Shown here: positions 50,167 through 58,325 of the stretch, piece by piece
Layout: every line of letters starts with the position of its first letter
Position numbering within the stretch: position 1 is the first letter of the stretch
NCBI GenBank assembly: GCA_034437755.1
Contig: DAOTTV010000070.1
Location: forward strand, 1-64,000
Length of the DNA: 64,000 bases
From: JAUZRW01 sp034437755
GTDB taxonomy: Bacteria > Chloroflexota > Anaerolineae > Aggregatilineales > Phototrophicaceae
Direction of reading: 5' to 3'
Notes under the pieces: model-generated
The model's database searches: none
Told to the model about the DNA's origin: nothing
The model's input: the letters and a program-made list of their open reading frames with translations, nothing else
Translations under genes and position numbers: made by a program

Positions 50167-53070
50167 TCACCGCGCATTGGCTAATGCCTGACATGCCGGA
50201 CAACTACCGTCCGGTCGTACCATCGCATAACCAGCTTGCGGATCCGCGCCGTAAGAGCCAAAATCAACATTCCACACGATCATCATCCGCACGCGCCCGC
50301 TTTGCGATGAGAGCGCCGCCGCCTGTGCTAGCCATGCCGCCTGCTGGCTGAGGGTGACATTTTGCGCCCATGCGAAGCCCGATGGCAAGGGTGGGAAGCC
50401 TTCCGGCGTGAGATACCCCAACTCGGTGAAGCACAGGGGACGTTGCCCGCCGATGATGTTCCAATAAGTGTTAATCATCGTCTGGTAGTAGCGCGTGTAG
50501 AAGTTATCCCCGCGCGGGTCGTTGCTGGTGACAGTCGGTGGCACGATGCCTTCATTGTAATGGATGCCGACACAATCAGCATACTGCAAAGCGCCGGCGT
50601 TGACCATCTCGCGCAGGTAGTTATCATCGTTCCGCACACGTCCGGGGAAGGCGGCTTCGGCACCTGTCGGCGCGAGCGCGGCGCTAATGACCATCGTGTT
50701 CGGGTTACTGCGTTTGATCGCTTGATAGCCGAGACGCAGCATCTCGGTGTAGGCAGTCCCGCTGATCTGCCCTTCGGGCCACTCGCGGAAGATGTTCGGC
50801 TCATTCCAGACTTCGATCGCATCCGCGCCCAGTGCCGCAATGCGCCCGAGCCAGTTGGCGTAATCGCGCACGTAGGCATCGCCACCGGCGGCGAGGTCGT
50901 TGGGGTTGCCGACTGTGCCGACCAGAATCTTGAAGCCGTTCGCCTGAGCATTCTGCACCGTGCGGGCGGCATCTTCCAGCGGGCCGCCGGGATAATAGCG
51001 CACCTGCACCTTCATCCACGTCATGCCTGATTGGCGCATGGCACGGATGGCAACCGCGCTACTGGCATTGGTGACATGACCGCCGAGTTCAAATTGTCCG
51101 GCGACGATGCGCCCCGCGCCAGCCGGGTTCGCGTTGAAGTTCGTGACACCGCCACCCGTCCCCCCCGCCGGCACCGCCGTTGCGACAATCGGACGTGGCG
51201 TGGGGGTCACGGTCGGGGTCGGCGTGGGAGTCGCTGTCGGCAGAGGTGTGGGCGTGGGCGTTGATTGGAACAGCGCCACTTGCGCCCCACTGCGGACGCT
51301 CTCGTCTTCGCGGTCTTCTTGCCGCAGGACAACCGCCGGATTGACCGCGTAGTTGCCATCGGGCGCGGCAAGCGTAACAATCAGTTGTTCGTTCAAGTCA
51401 GTGGTGATCTCATCGACGACTTCGCCCGCCGTGCTGACCAAGCGCCAGCGGAGTGCCCATTCTGCCGTGACGGGGGTCGTCGGAATCTGCGTGCGGTAGG
51501 CATCAATCGCCGCGAGGACACCGGTAGCGCGGTCGTCTTCGAGCAAATCATCGAAGGCTACCCCGCCTAGTGCGAAGGCTGTACTCTTATTCATGCGGAA
51601 GCGGAGCGCGTTGCCGGTCGTGATCCACATCCGCGCCGTGACGTTACCGGCCGCATCGACATAATCGAGATACGGCGTGTTCAATCCCGCTTCGATCCCG
51701 CCACGCGCTTGTCGCCCGTCGAGCCGCGCCCGAATCTCCGAGCCCGGCAGGATTGTCCCCGTCTCGCTGACGTTATCCGCCTCAACGATCACATCCCCCA
51801 GACCAGCGAGGGCTTCATCGTAGCCGATTGAGGTATACGTGCCGGCGATCTCACGGATGGATTGCGATGTCATGTTCAGCAAGATTTTATAGCGATTGAC
51901 TTCGCTCGTCGCCCAGCGTGTCATCGCATCCACGAATTGATCGCGCCCATTCGCGTAGAGCGTCGGGTTGATGCCCAGATTAATCTGGAAGTGGTCGACT
52001 GCGGCACCGAGCGCGCGCCAGTCATACGCGCCCGTCTGCCAGATGCCATCGACATTTTGTGGCGCAGGCACGACCACTCCCAGCGAGCGCCCGACTGCGT
52101 CTAGTTCCGCGTTGAGTTGGCGCATGAAGGCGACGAAGTTCTCGCGCTGGTCAGGTGCTACGCCGCGATAATCAATGAAGATGCCGTCGTAGCCGTTACT
52201 GCTCGCGCCCAGTGCCAGTTGGCGGGCGTGCGTCTGGCGCAGGGTGCTATTTGCCAAAATCGTGCTGACGGTCTGCGTGTCGATCGCCAGTGCGCGCGGA
52301 TCGCTGAAATCGCGGATCACGGGCATCAGGCGATAATCGGCATTCGTGCTGAAGCCACCCGCTAGCCCGCCGGTCAGCGTGCCATCGGCAAGCGGTTGCA
52401 AGCCCGCCGGCGTGACAATCGTCGCGACATCGGCAACAGCTGGTGTGAGGACTTGCGTCACATCGTAGGCAACCAGCACTTCGGGTACATCCGGCACTGC
52501 CTGAAAGATCGCCACATGCTCAGGAATGCGCTCGGTGACAGCCTCAAGGCGGTTGCCGTTGGTCGTCGTCGGGATGAATTCCCACGCGCCCCCTTGCCCA
52601 TCTTCGACCCAACCGTACATATCCAGCAAATCGGCGCGGGCGTTCCCCGGCAGGCGCATACTGAGCAAGACGGCAGACGGGTCAGCGCCCGTTGTACGGA
52701 TCGAATAAACGGGGCTTTGCAGGGCGAGATAATACGGCACGGCATTCTTGACAGCCGGAATCCAATCGCCTGCGCTGGCGTTCGCCGCTTCAAAGTTCTG
52801 GAGCGATACGCCGCTCAAACGTGCGCCGAAGTCGTCCTGCGGGTCAGCCGCCAGCGTGAAGTTAACCCCCCCATCCGGCGCGGCGAGCGTCTGCCCGCGG
52901 GCATCAAGCGTGACGAACTGCTCGCCGAAGAAGCGGTTGTACAAATCGAACGGGGGTAAAAACAACCCGACGACGACCAGCACGAAAGCCACAAACAAGG
53001 TGACGAAGGTCGTCAGCCAACAGCCGATGCCGCGGCTCTGTCGTCTGGGATAAGCGGTTGTAGAAGCCAT
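50167..53070 (-). CDS. Two-domain surface protein: degenerate GH18-like domain plus clan GH-A domain (protein 3)
   Basis: 967 residues. After a signal-anchor helix (about 15-40) comes a region of unknown fold, then a GH18/YaaH-like barrel (about 245-535). Its GYDGIFIDYRG segment is where active enzymes have DGIDID-E; the second Asp is Phe and the catalytic Glu is Arg. A Thr/Pro linker follows (about 603-640). The C-terminal GH-A barrel has VWNEPNIFREWP and CFTELGYLTPEG and ends PDGSCPACQALANAR. The start at 53070 has AGAGGA four bases away. The GH18-like part is probably a non-catalytic glycan binder; the C-terminal part may be active. Confidence 0.8.
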   Translation of the reverse strand: MASTTAYPRRQSRGIGCWLTTFVTLFVAFVLVVVGLFLPPFDLYNRFFGEQFVTLDARGQTLAAPDGGVNFTLAADPQDDFGARLSGVSLQNFEAANASAGDWIPAVKNAVPYYLALQSPVYSIRTTGADPSAVLLSMRLPGNARADLLDMYGWVEDGQGGAWEFIPTTTNGNRLEAVTERIPEHVAIFQAVPDVPEVLVAYDVTQVLTPAVADVATIVTPAGLQPLADGTLTGGLAGGFSTNADYRLMPVIRDFSDPRALAIDTQTVSTILANSTLRQTHARQLALGASSNGYDGIFIDYRGVAPDQRENFVAFMRQLNAELDAVGRSLGVVVPAPQNVDGIWQTGAYDWRALGAAVDHFQINLGINPTLYANGRDQFVDAMTRWATSEVNRYKILLNMTSQSIREIAGTYTSIGYDEALAGLGDVIVEADNVSETGTILPGSEIRARLDGRQARGGIEAGLNTPYLDYVDAAGNVTARMWITTGNALRFRMNKSTAFALGGVAFDDLLEDDRATGVLAAIDAYRTQIPTTPVTAEWALRWRLVSTAGEVVDEITTDLNEQLIVTLAAPDGNYAVNPAVVLRQEDREDESVRSGAQVALFQSTPTPTPLPTATPTPTPTVTPTPRPIVATAVPAGGTGGGVTNFNANPAGAGRIVAGQFELGGHVTNASSAVAIRAMRQSGMTWMKVQVRYYPGGPLEDAARTVQNAQANGFKILVGTVGNPNDLAAGGDAYVRDYANWLGRIAALGADAIEVWNEPNIFREWPEGQISGTAYTEMLRLGYQAIKRSNPNTMVISAALAPTGAEAAFPGRVRNDDNYLREMVNAGALQYADCVGIHYNEGIVPPTVTSNDPRGDNFYTRYYQTMINTYWNIIGGQRPLCFTELGYLTPEGFPPLPSGFAWAQNVTLSQQAAWLAQAAALSSQSGRVRMMIVWNVDFGSYGADPQAGYAMVRPDGSCPACQALANAR

Positions 53071-53268
53071 GTAATCCTCTTGCATAAGCGGTTAATTTGC
53101 CGATTGAATGTCATATTGTGCTTGCAATATAAAGAAAAATACCGCGCCCGATTATCGCAGTATTCTTGGATTCTGTGTAGGTTGATTCGAGGCGCGTCAG
53201 GTCACCGAGCAAGCACGACGATTGTGCTTGCTCGATACCAGAGAGCGCTATCGCTTGTCGGCGGGGGT

Positions 53269-54918
53269 TCAGCGCCCCATCGTCGCACACGCCGGACAAC
53301 TACCATCAGGGCGAATGATCGCGAAGCCGCCCATCGGGTCGTCGTTGTACTGGAAGATGTTGACATTCCACACAATCACCATACGCACGCGCCCGCGATT
53401 ACGCGCCAGACGGATCACCTGACCGAGCCATTGCGCTTGTTCAGCAACCGATGTCTCTGATGCCCATAAGAAAGCGGGTGGCAAGCCGGGATAGCCTTCC
53501 GGCGTGAGATAGCCCAACTCGGTGAAGCACAGCGGACGACGACCGTTGACGATATTCCAGTAGGTATCGACCATGCCGTTATAGTAGCGCGTGTAGTAGG
53601 GATTGCGCGGATCGCCGCTATTTTGCAGGGGCGAGACGATGCCTTCATTATAATGCGCGCCGACACAATCCATGTAGTTCAACGCACCAGCGGCGACCAT
53701 CCCCGCGAGATAGCGATCGTCATTCATCACGTTGCCGGGGAAGGCGGCTTCGGCACCGGTCGGTGCCGGCGCGGCGCTGATAACCCATGTGTTAGGGTTA
53801 TTAGCTTTGATGGCGTTATAGGACATCGCCAGCAATTGCGTATACCGTGCCGGGTCGATCTGACCGGCGGGCCACTCGCGCGAGAGATTCGGCTCATTCC
53901 AGATTTCGATGGCATCCGCACCAAGCGCGGCTAAGCCACCGACATAGGCGGCGTAGGCTTCAAAGTAACCGGGGTTATTGACCTGATCGGGTGCGCCGAC
54001 CACCCCCAACAGCACGCGGAAGCCTTTCGCATGGGCATCATTGATGAAGCCCGCCACCGGCGAGGGATCATTGCCCTGTGCATAGCGCACTTGAATCTTC
54101 GCCCACGTCATGCCTGCCTGCCGCATGTAATTGACCGCAGTCGGGTCTAAGCCGGCGACATGCCCCCCATAGCCGAAGCCACTAATGGGCGCAGTGCTGA
54201 CGACAGGCGGTGGAACGGGCATCGCTGCCGGCGCGGTTTGCGCGGTGGTGGTACCGCCGCCGGGCGCACCAAGCGCGAAGGGCGCGTTAATATCGACAAT
54301 CGGCAAGGCTGCTACTTGATCGGCATTGAGGCTGATATACTGCGCCGAGACCCAGCCGACCGTCCCCGCTTGATTGATGCCGCGCACCCACCCCACTGAA
54401 GGGTCGCGCCCGTCGATGTTGATCGCTTCGCCCGTGCGTAAGCCACCCACGCGCCGATACTCGGTGCTGGGGCCACTACGCATATTGACGTTGACGGTAG
54501 CAGTTGCCGCTGTGCCATTACCAACCGGGGCGCTGACAGCCGCTTGTCCGGCTGGGGCTTGTGCGGGTACTGATCCCGGCGGTGGTGCGCCGATCGTCAC
54601 CGATGCTTCGCGCGCGATCACCGGCAATTGGCTAATCTGCGTCGCGCTGACGTTGAGATACGCGGCGAACATCCAGCCCACCGAGCCATTCTGCGTGATG
54701 CCACGCACCCATGTATTGTCGCTGATGCGCCCATCGAGCGCGACATTCGTGCCGGCGGGCATCACTTCTAGCGTGCGCCATTCCGTCCCTGCACCAACGC
54801 GCAGAGTCAGATCACGTTGCACGGTAGCGACCACGCCAACCTGTGCCACGCTGATGATCGTGCTCGCCATGAGCACCCCGATCAAGAGACTAATTTGTAA
54901 CAAGCGTCTTGTGTTCAT
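53269..54918 (-). CDS. Secreted protein with two SH3-like domains and clan GH-A domain (protein 4)
   Basis: 549 residues. The signal peptide ends near VAQ (about residue 26). Two bacterial SH3-type domains follow, each with a R-x-G-x-x-T/S-E-W/Y-R pattern and a GWV/GWM turn (about 30-95 and 135-205); such modules bind cell walls. After a Pro/Ala linker, the GH-A barrel has EIWNEPNLSREWP and CFTELGYLTPEG. The C-terminus PDGSCPACATMGR matches that of protein 3. AGGGGA is 9 bases before ATG 54918. It is the first gene of the four-gene run. Probably a wall-attached glycosidase; the substrate is unknown. Confidence 0.85.
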   Translation of the reverse strand: MNTRRLLQISLLIGVLMASTIISVAQVGVVATVQRDLTLRVGAGTEWRTLEVMPAGTNVALDGRISDNTWVRGITQNGSVGWMFAAYLNVSATQISQLPVIAREASVTIGAPPPGSVPAQAPAGQAAVSAPVGNGTAATATVNVNMRSGPSTEYRRVGGLRTGEAINIDGRDPSVGWVRGINQAGTVGWVSAQYISLNADQVAALPIVDINAPFALGAPGGGTTTAQTAPAAMPVPPPVVSTAPISGFGYGGHVAGLDPTAVNYMRQAGMTWAKIQVRYAQGNDPSPVAGFINDAHAKGFRVLLGVVGAPDQVNNPGYFEAYAAYVGGLAALGADAIEIWNEPNLSREWPAGQIDPARYTQLLAMSYNAIKANNPNTWVISAAPAPTGAEAAFPGNVMNDDRYLAGMVAAGALNYMDCVGAHYNEGIVSPLQNSGDPRNPYYTRYYNGMVDTYWNIVNGRRPLCFTELGYLTPEGYPGLPPAFLWASETSVAEQAQWLGQVIRLARNRGRVRMVIVWNVNIFQYNDDPMGGFAIIRPDGSCPACATMGR

Positions 54919-54956
54919 GTGCAAAAATCCCCTATTAGCCATTCCAATAGTTTTTG

Positions 54957-55049
54957 GCGCTTTAGGATGTCGCGTGGGCAATATCGTTTTTTATCCCTGA
55001 GCATACGCTCAAGGAACGCGAGTTGCTTGTAAGGATGCGACATCCTAGA
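54957..55049. repeat. Short dispersed repeat, copy 4, with inverted partner
   Basis: TTTAGGATGTCGC (54961-54973) is complementary at 12 of 13 positions to GCGACATCCTAGA (55037-55049), so the pair can form a long-range hairpin. The left arm belongs to the family at 6780 and 18597. The right arm also contains its own AGGATG-CGA-CATCCT hairpin (55032-55046). It lies directly upstream of the SH3 glycosidase-like gene. Confidence 0.55.
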
Positions 55050-55150
55050 GAACCATCGTTTTTCGATGCTAAACGTGCGGAATTGTAGCAAACAGTCTGC
55101 ATTTGTTCAATTCTAACCGGTGGGCGTTTACCCTACTATATGCCCACAAA

Positions 55151-55320
55151 AGTTGTCAGGGTTTTTATCTTGCCACCTTTTTGGAAAAAGGTGACACCAA
55201 AAACTTATCATTTGTGAAAATCATAGATTTTCACGCTTAAAGTTTTGGTCAAGCTTTTGCAAAAGCTCGTGGGTTTAAAGGGCAAAGCCCCTTAGGAATT
55301 TAACCAAAAACTAAATTGGT
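55151..55320. repeat. AT-rich multi-hairpin intergenic element
   Basis: Within the 466-bp gap before the enoyl-CoA hydratase gene, four hairpins stand in a row: CACCTTTTT/AAAAAGGTG (55174-55193), GTGAAAAT/ATTTTCAC (55214-55234), the perfect palindrome AGCTTTTGCAAAAGCT (55252-55267), and AAGGGC/GCCCTT around 55278-55292. The base composition is much more AT-rich than the neighbours. The order of hairpins resembles intergenic elements I have seen in other phyla, but I cannot name a family. It may be a degenerate mobile element or a non-coding RNA. Confidence 0.6.
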
Positions 55321-55384
55321 CAACCACTACGTTGCCAACGAGCGGTCGCTTGCTTTTATGCTGAATTGCGTTAAACTCTCCTGC

Positions 55385-56197
55385 ATGACTGACATCATCC
55401 AACTCGAACAACAAGCGAACGGGGTCGTCATCATCACGTTCAATCGTCCAGAGGCGATGAACGCGCTCAACCTAGAGGCGATGGCGACATTCAAACAAAC
55501 AATCATGGGCCTCGTGCGTAACGATCACATGCGCGTGCTGGTACTGACCGGCGCGGGTGATCGTGCGTTCTGTAGCGGGGGCGATCTGGTTGAGCTGAGC
55601 CAATACCCCAAAGAGAGCGATGCCCAACGCATGATTACGACGATGGGCGACGCGCTGATTGTCATGGAGCGTTTGCTCGTGCCGGTGATCGGCGCAATTA
55701 ACGGTTACGCGCTCGGTGGCGGCAGTGAGATCGCGCTGGCGTGTGATATGCGCTTCGCGGATGAAAACGTGAAGATGGGCATGGTACAGATCAACATGGG
55801 TTTGATCCCTGGCTGGGGGGCTGGACAACGCCTGATACAGACGGTCGGCTATGCACAAGCCATAGAACTCCTGTTGCGGGGCGACGTGTTGCAAGCTGAG
55901 CAACTGCGCGCGCTGGGGCTGGTCAATCACATCACGTCGGCAGGCGCGGCGCTCGACCATGCGCTGACCTTCGCCAACCAGATCGCAGAGCGCCCGCGCA
56001 AAGTGGTGCGTGCCATCAAGACCATCATGCAAGCCGGACGAGTCAACGAATATGAGAGCGCGCTCCGGCTTGAGCGCGAGTTATTTCCGTCTTTATGGGC
56101 TGATCGCGCCCATCTTGATGCAGTCGATGCGTTTTTACAGCGCCAGGCCAATAAACGCAAGCAAACACCGGACGAACAAGACACAGGATCACCATGA
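55385..56197 (+). CDS. Enoyl-CoA hydratase/isomerase family protein
   Basis: 270 residues of the crotonase fold. NRPEAMNALN opens the family, SGGDLVEL forms part of the oxyanion region, GYALGGGSEIALACDMRFA is the central motif, and GLIPGWGAGQRL carries the region of the catalytic Glu (here Gly-Trp-Gly, so the second acid is not obvious). Probably hydrates enoyl-CoA in fatty-acid or branched-chain breakdown, supplementing FadN. ATG 55385 fits the family start; the upstream in-frame part from 55316 is not conserved. Its stop overlaps the methyltransferase start. Confidence 0.88.
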   Translation: MTDIIQLEQQANGVVIITFNRPEAMNALNLEAMATFKQTIMGLVRNDHMRVLVLTGAGDRAFCSGGDLVELSQYPKESDAQRMITTMGDALIVMERLLVPVIGAINGYALGGGSEIALACDMRFADENVKMGMVQINMGLIPGWGAGQRLIQTVGYAQAIELLLRGDVLQAEQLRALGLVNHITSAGAALDHALTFANQIAERPRKVVRAIKTIMQAGRVNEYESALRLERELFPSLWADRAHLDAVDAFLQRQANKRKQTPDEQDTGSP

Positions 56198-56967
56198 GCG
56201 CATTTTATGAGATGGTCGCCCGCTACTACGATGCCGAAGTCGGCGATAAGACGGACGACTTACAGCTATATAGCCAGCTCGCCGCCGATTATGGCGCACC
56301 GATTTTCGATGTCGGGTGCGGTACGGGGCGCGTGTTGTTGCATCTCGCACAAGAAGGTTATCGCGTCCACGGCATCGACGACAGCCAACAGATGCTCGAC
56401 CGGCTCGACAATAAGCTGAAAGCCCTGCCCCACCTGTACGAGCAGATCAGTTATACCGCAGGCGACATCATGCGCTTCACCAGTGATCGCACGTATCGCC
56501 TTGTGCTGTTGACTTATAACGCGCTGATGCACTTCCACACGCAGGATCAGCAATTGCAACTGCTGGCAACCCTGCACGACCTGACCGCCGATGACGGCAT
56601 GCTCGTGATTGACCTGCCGAACGCCGGCGAAATCTTCGCCACGCAAGAGACGGACGCGCTGATTGTCGATCGCCGTTTTCTAGAGCCAGAATCAGGGCAT
56701 ATGGTCATGTTGCAATCGACCAGTTACCTAGATCGCGTCACACAGTTGATGCGAGTGCAGTGGATTTACGACGAGATCACCGCCGATGGCACGGTGAAGC
56801 GTCTCTTTGCCCCGCATGTGTTGCGTTACTTCTTCTATCCTGAACTCAAACTCTTGCTTGAACGTGTGCGGTTCAGCATCGTCGGGGTTTATGGGGGCTA
56901 TGAGGGCGAGCCGTTTGAAGATGGGTGCGAGCGCATGATCGTCTACGCATCGCCCCAACGTGATTAA
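56194..56967 (+). CDS. SAM-dependent methyltransferase (class I)
   Basis: 257 residues. The SAM-binding motif I is IFDVGCGTGRVLLHLAQEGY with HGIDDSQQML just after it, and the acidic post-motif is clear. The FFYPELKLLLERVRFSIVGVYG segment near the C-terminus is common in small-molecule methyltransferases of this kind. The substrate is unknown. The start ATGA overlaps the stop of the hydratase gene, implying coupling. The 3' end overlaps that of acyP by 4 bases. Confidence 0.87.
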   Translation: MSAFYEMVARYYDAEVGDKTDDLQLYSQLAADYGAPIFDVGCGTGRVLLHLAQEGYRVHGIDDSQQMLDRLDNKLKALPHLYEQISYTAGDIMRFTSDRTYRLVLLTYNALMHFHTQDQQLQLLATLHDLTADDGMLVIDLPNAGEIFATQETDALIVDRRFLEPESGHMVMLQSTSYLDRVTQLMRVQWIYDEITADGTVKRLFAPHVLRYFFYPELKLLLERVRFSIVGVYGGYEGEPFEDGCERMIVYASPQRD

Positions 56968-57257
56968 GGTTTATCGTAGCGCGTGCGGAATGTATCGAAT
57001 TCGCCGGATGCGCCTCGCCAACTGGGATCAACCTGTTTGACCTGTGCATGGGGTGATCCTTTGTGCAAGAAATCGAGCAAGGCCTGCAATTGGTCGTCCG
57101 TGCCTTCGGCAACGACTTCGACCTTGCCATCTGGACGATTGTAGACCCAGCCTGTCACGTCGAGTTCCTGCGCTTTCAGCGTCGTATGATGGCGGAAGCT
57201 AACTCTCTGTACGCGCCCGTGTATGATCGCATGTAAGCGTTTATGTGTGTCTGCCAT
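56964..57257 (-). CDS. acyP: Acylphosphatase
   Basis: 97 residues. Hydrolyses carboxyl-phosphate bonds. GRVQRVSFRHH carries the phosphate-binding loop and catalytic Arg (Gly in GRVQG is replaced by Arg, a mild change), and GWVYNRPDGKVEVVAEG holds the catalytic Asn. Cytoplasmic, monocistronic, convergent with the methyltransferase gene. The C-terminus ends SGEFDTFRTRYDKP, matching the usual F-x-x-R-Y ending. Confidence 0.95.
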   Translation of the reverse strand: MADTHKRLHAIIHGRVQRVSFRHHTTLKAQELDVTGWVYNRPDGKVEVVAEGTDDQLQALLDFLHKGSPHAQVKQVDPSWRGASGEFDTFRTRYDKP

Positions 57258-57371
57258 GATTGTCTAGCTCCTTTCCTATGTCTATCATACGTCGGTTTGC
57301 CCCTGTTGACAGTAGGAGCTTTCTCACGTATATCTTGGTCACCTATCCTATGTTAAGAAATGGGGATTAAG

Positions 57372-58190
57372 ATGCGGTTTGTTCCGTATATTAGCTTTAT
57401 CATCCTACTCAGTGCCTGCAACGTTTTGCCGGCCGTGTCCCCGCCTACCCCGACTCGCAACTTCACTGCGCCGACCATTGCTCCCAGTCCGACCGTCATC
57501 ATCCAGACATCGGACGATCTCTACGGTGATACGCAGATTGGCGGGGCAAATAACACGCAAGCGGCTAACCTGCCCAATTCGGGCGCGTTGCCACCGCTGA
57601 CCAGTGGTACAAGAACAGCCGACGGTGCCGACACGGTACAACTGGTGCTGGATAACGGCGAGATTGTGAGCGGTGATTTATACACGCAGGAGACCCGCGT
57701 CCCCGGCATTCTCTTGCTGGGGGCTAATCGGCGCGCGTGGGGCTTGCTGCCGTCAGAGATTTTCGCACGAGGGGCGAGCGTTCTGGTGGTCGAAGCGCGG
57801 CAGGCGCGTCCGGCTGATTTAGAGAACCTGCTCACATCTTTTAGCGAATACCCCGCGGTCGATCCGGCGCGGATTGCTGTCATTGGCGAGCGCAACTTCG
57901 CCGATGCGGCTTTGCTGGGCTGTGCGGCATATCCGATTTGCGACGCGCTCGTCCTACTCAGCCCACAAAATCCCGATACCCTGCTGGACGTGATGCCCAA
58001 TTACAACCCGCGCCCGATGCTAGTGGTCGCCACTGCCGATAATATCGCCGCGCAGGGCTTAGCGACCGTCTTTGCCGATGGCTCGCAACGGTTACAGGTC
58101 GCTAGCGGCGACGGAACAGCGATGCTGGCAACGAACGCTAATCTGAGTCCACAGATTGCGGATTGGCTGGTGACGATACTGGCGCGGTAG
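57372..58190 (+). CDS. Exported lipoprotein, possible alpha/beta-hydrolase-like domain
   Basis: 272 residues. The signal has lipobox LSAC (Cys16), followed by a Pro/Thr spacer. From about residue 95 a domain reads like the Rossmann core of an alpha/beta hydrolase (GILLLGANRRAWG, VLVVEARQ, ARIAVIGERNFADAALLGCA, PMLVVATADN), but the usual nucleophile elbow G-x-S-x-G appears as G-E-R-N-F, so it is probably not catalytic. ATG 57372 is preferred because GGGGA precedes it; the upstream ATG at 57360 overlaps that site. Function unknown. Confidence 0.7.
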   Translation: MRFVPYISFIILLSACNVLPAVSPPTPTRNFTAPTIAPSPTVIIQTSDDLYGDTQIGGANNTQAANLPNSGALPPLTSGTRTADGADTVQLVLDNGEIVSGDLYTQETRVPGILLLGANRRAWGLLPSEIFARGASVLVVEARQARPADLENLLTSFSEYPAVDPARIAVIGERNFADAALLGCAAYPICDALVLLSPQNPDTLLDVMPNYNPRPMLVVATADNIAAQGLATVFADGSQRLQVASGDGTAMLATNANLSPQIADWLVTILAR

Positions 58191-58325
58191 TCCTTTGAAC
58201 CTATTATGCCGAACACATAGCATCCGACAAGCACATCAAGCACATGCAAGAAGAGGAAGGGAACAACACCCTTCCCGAAGTTTTAAGGACAACGCGCCTG
58301 AGTATTTATAGCATCGTGCTTTTGC

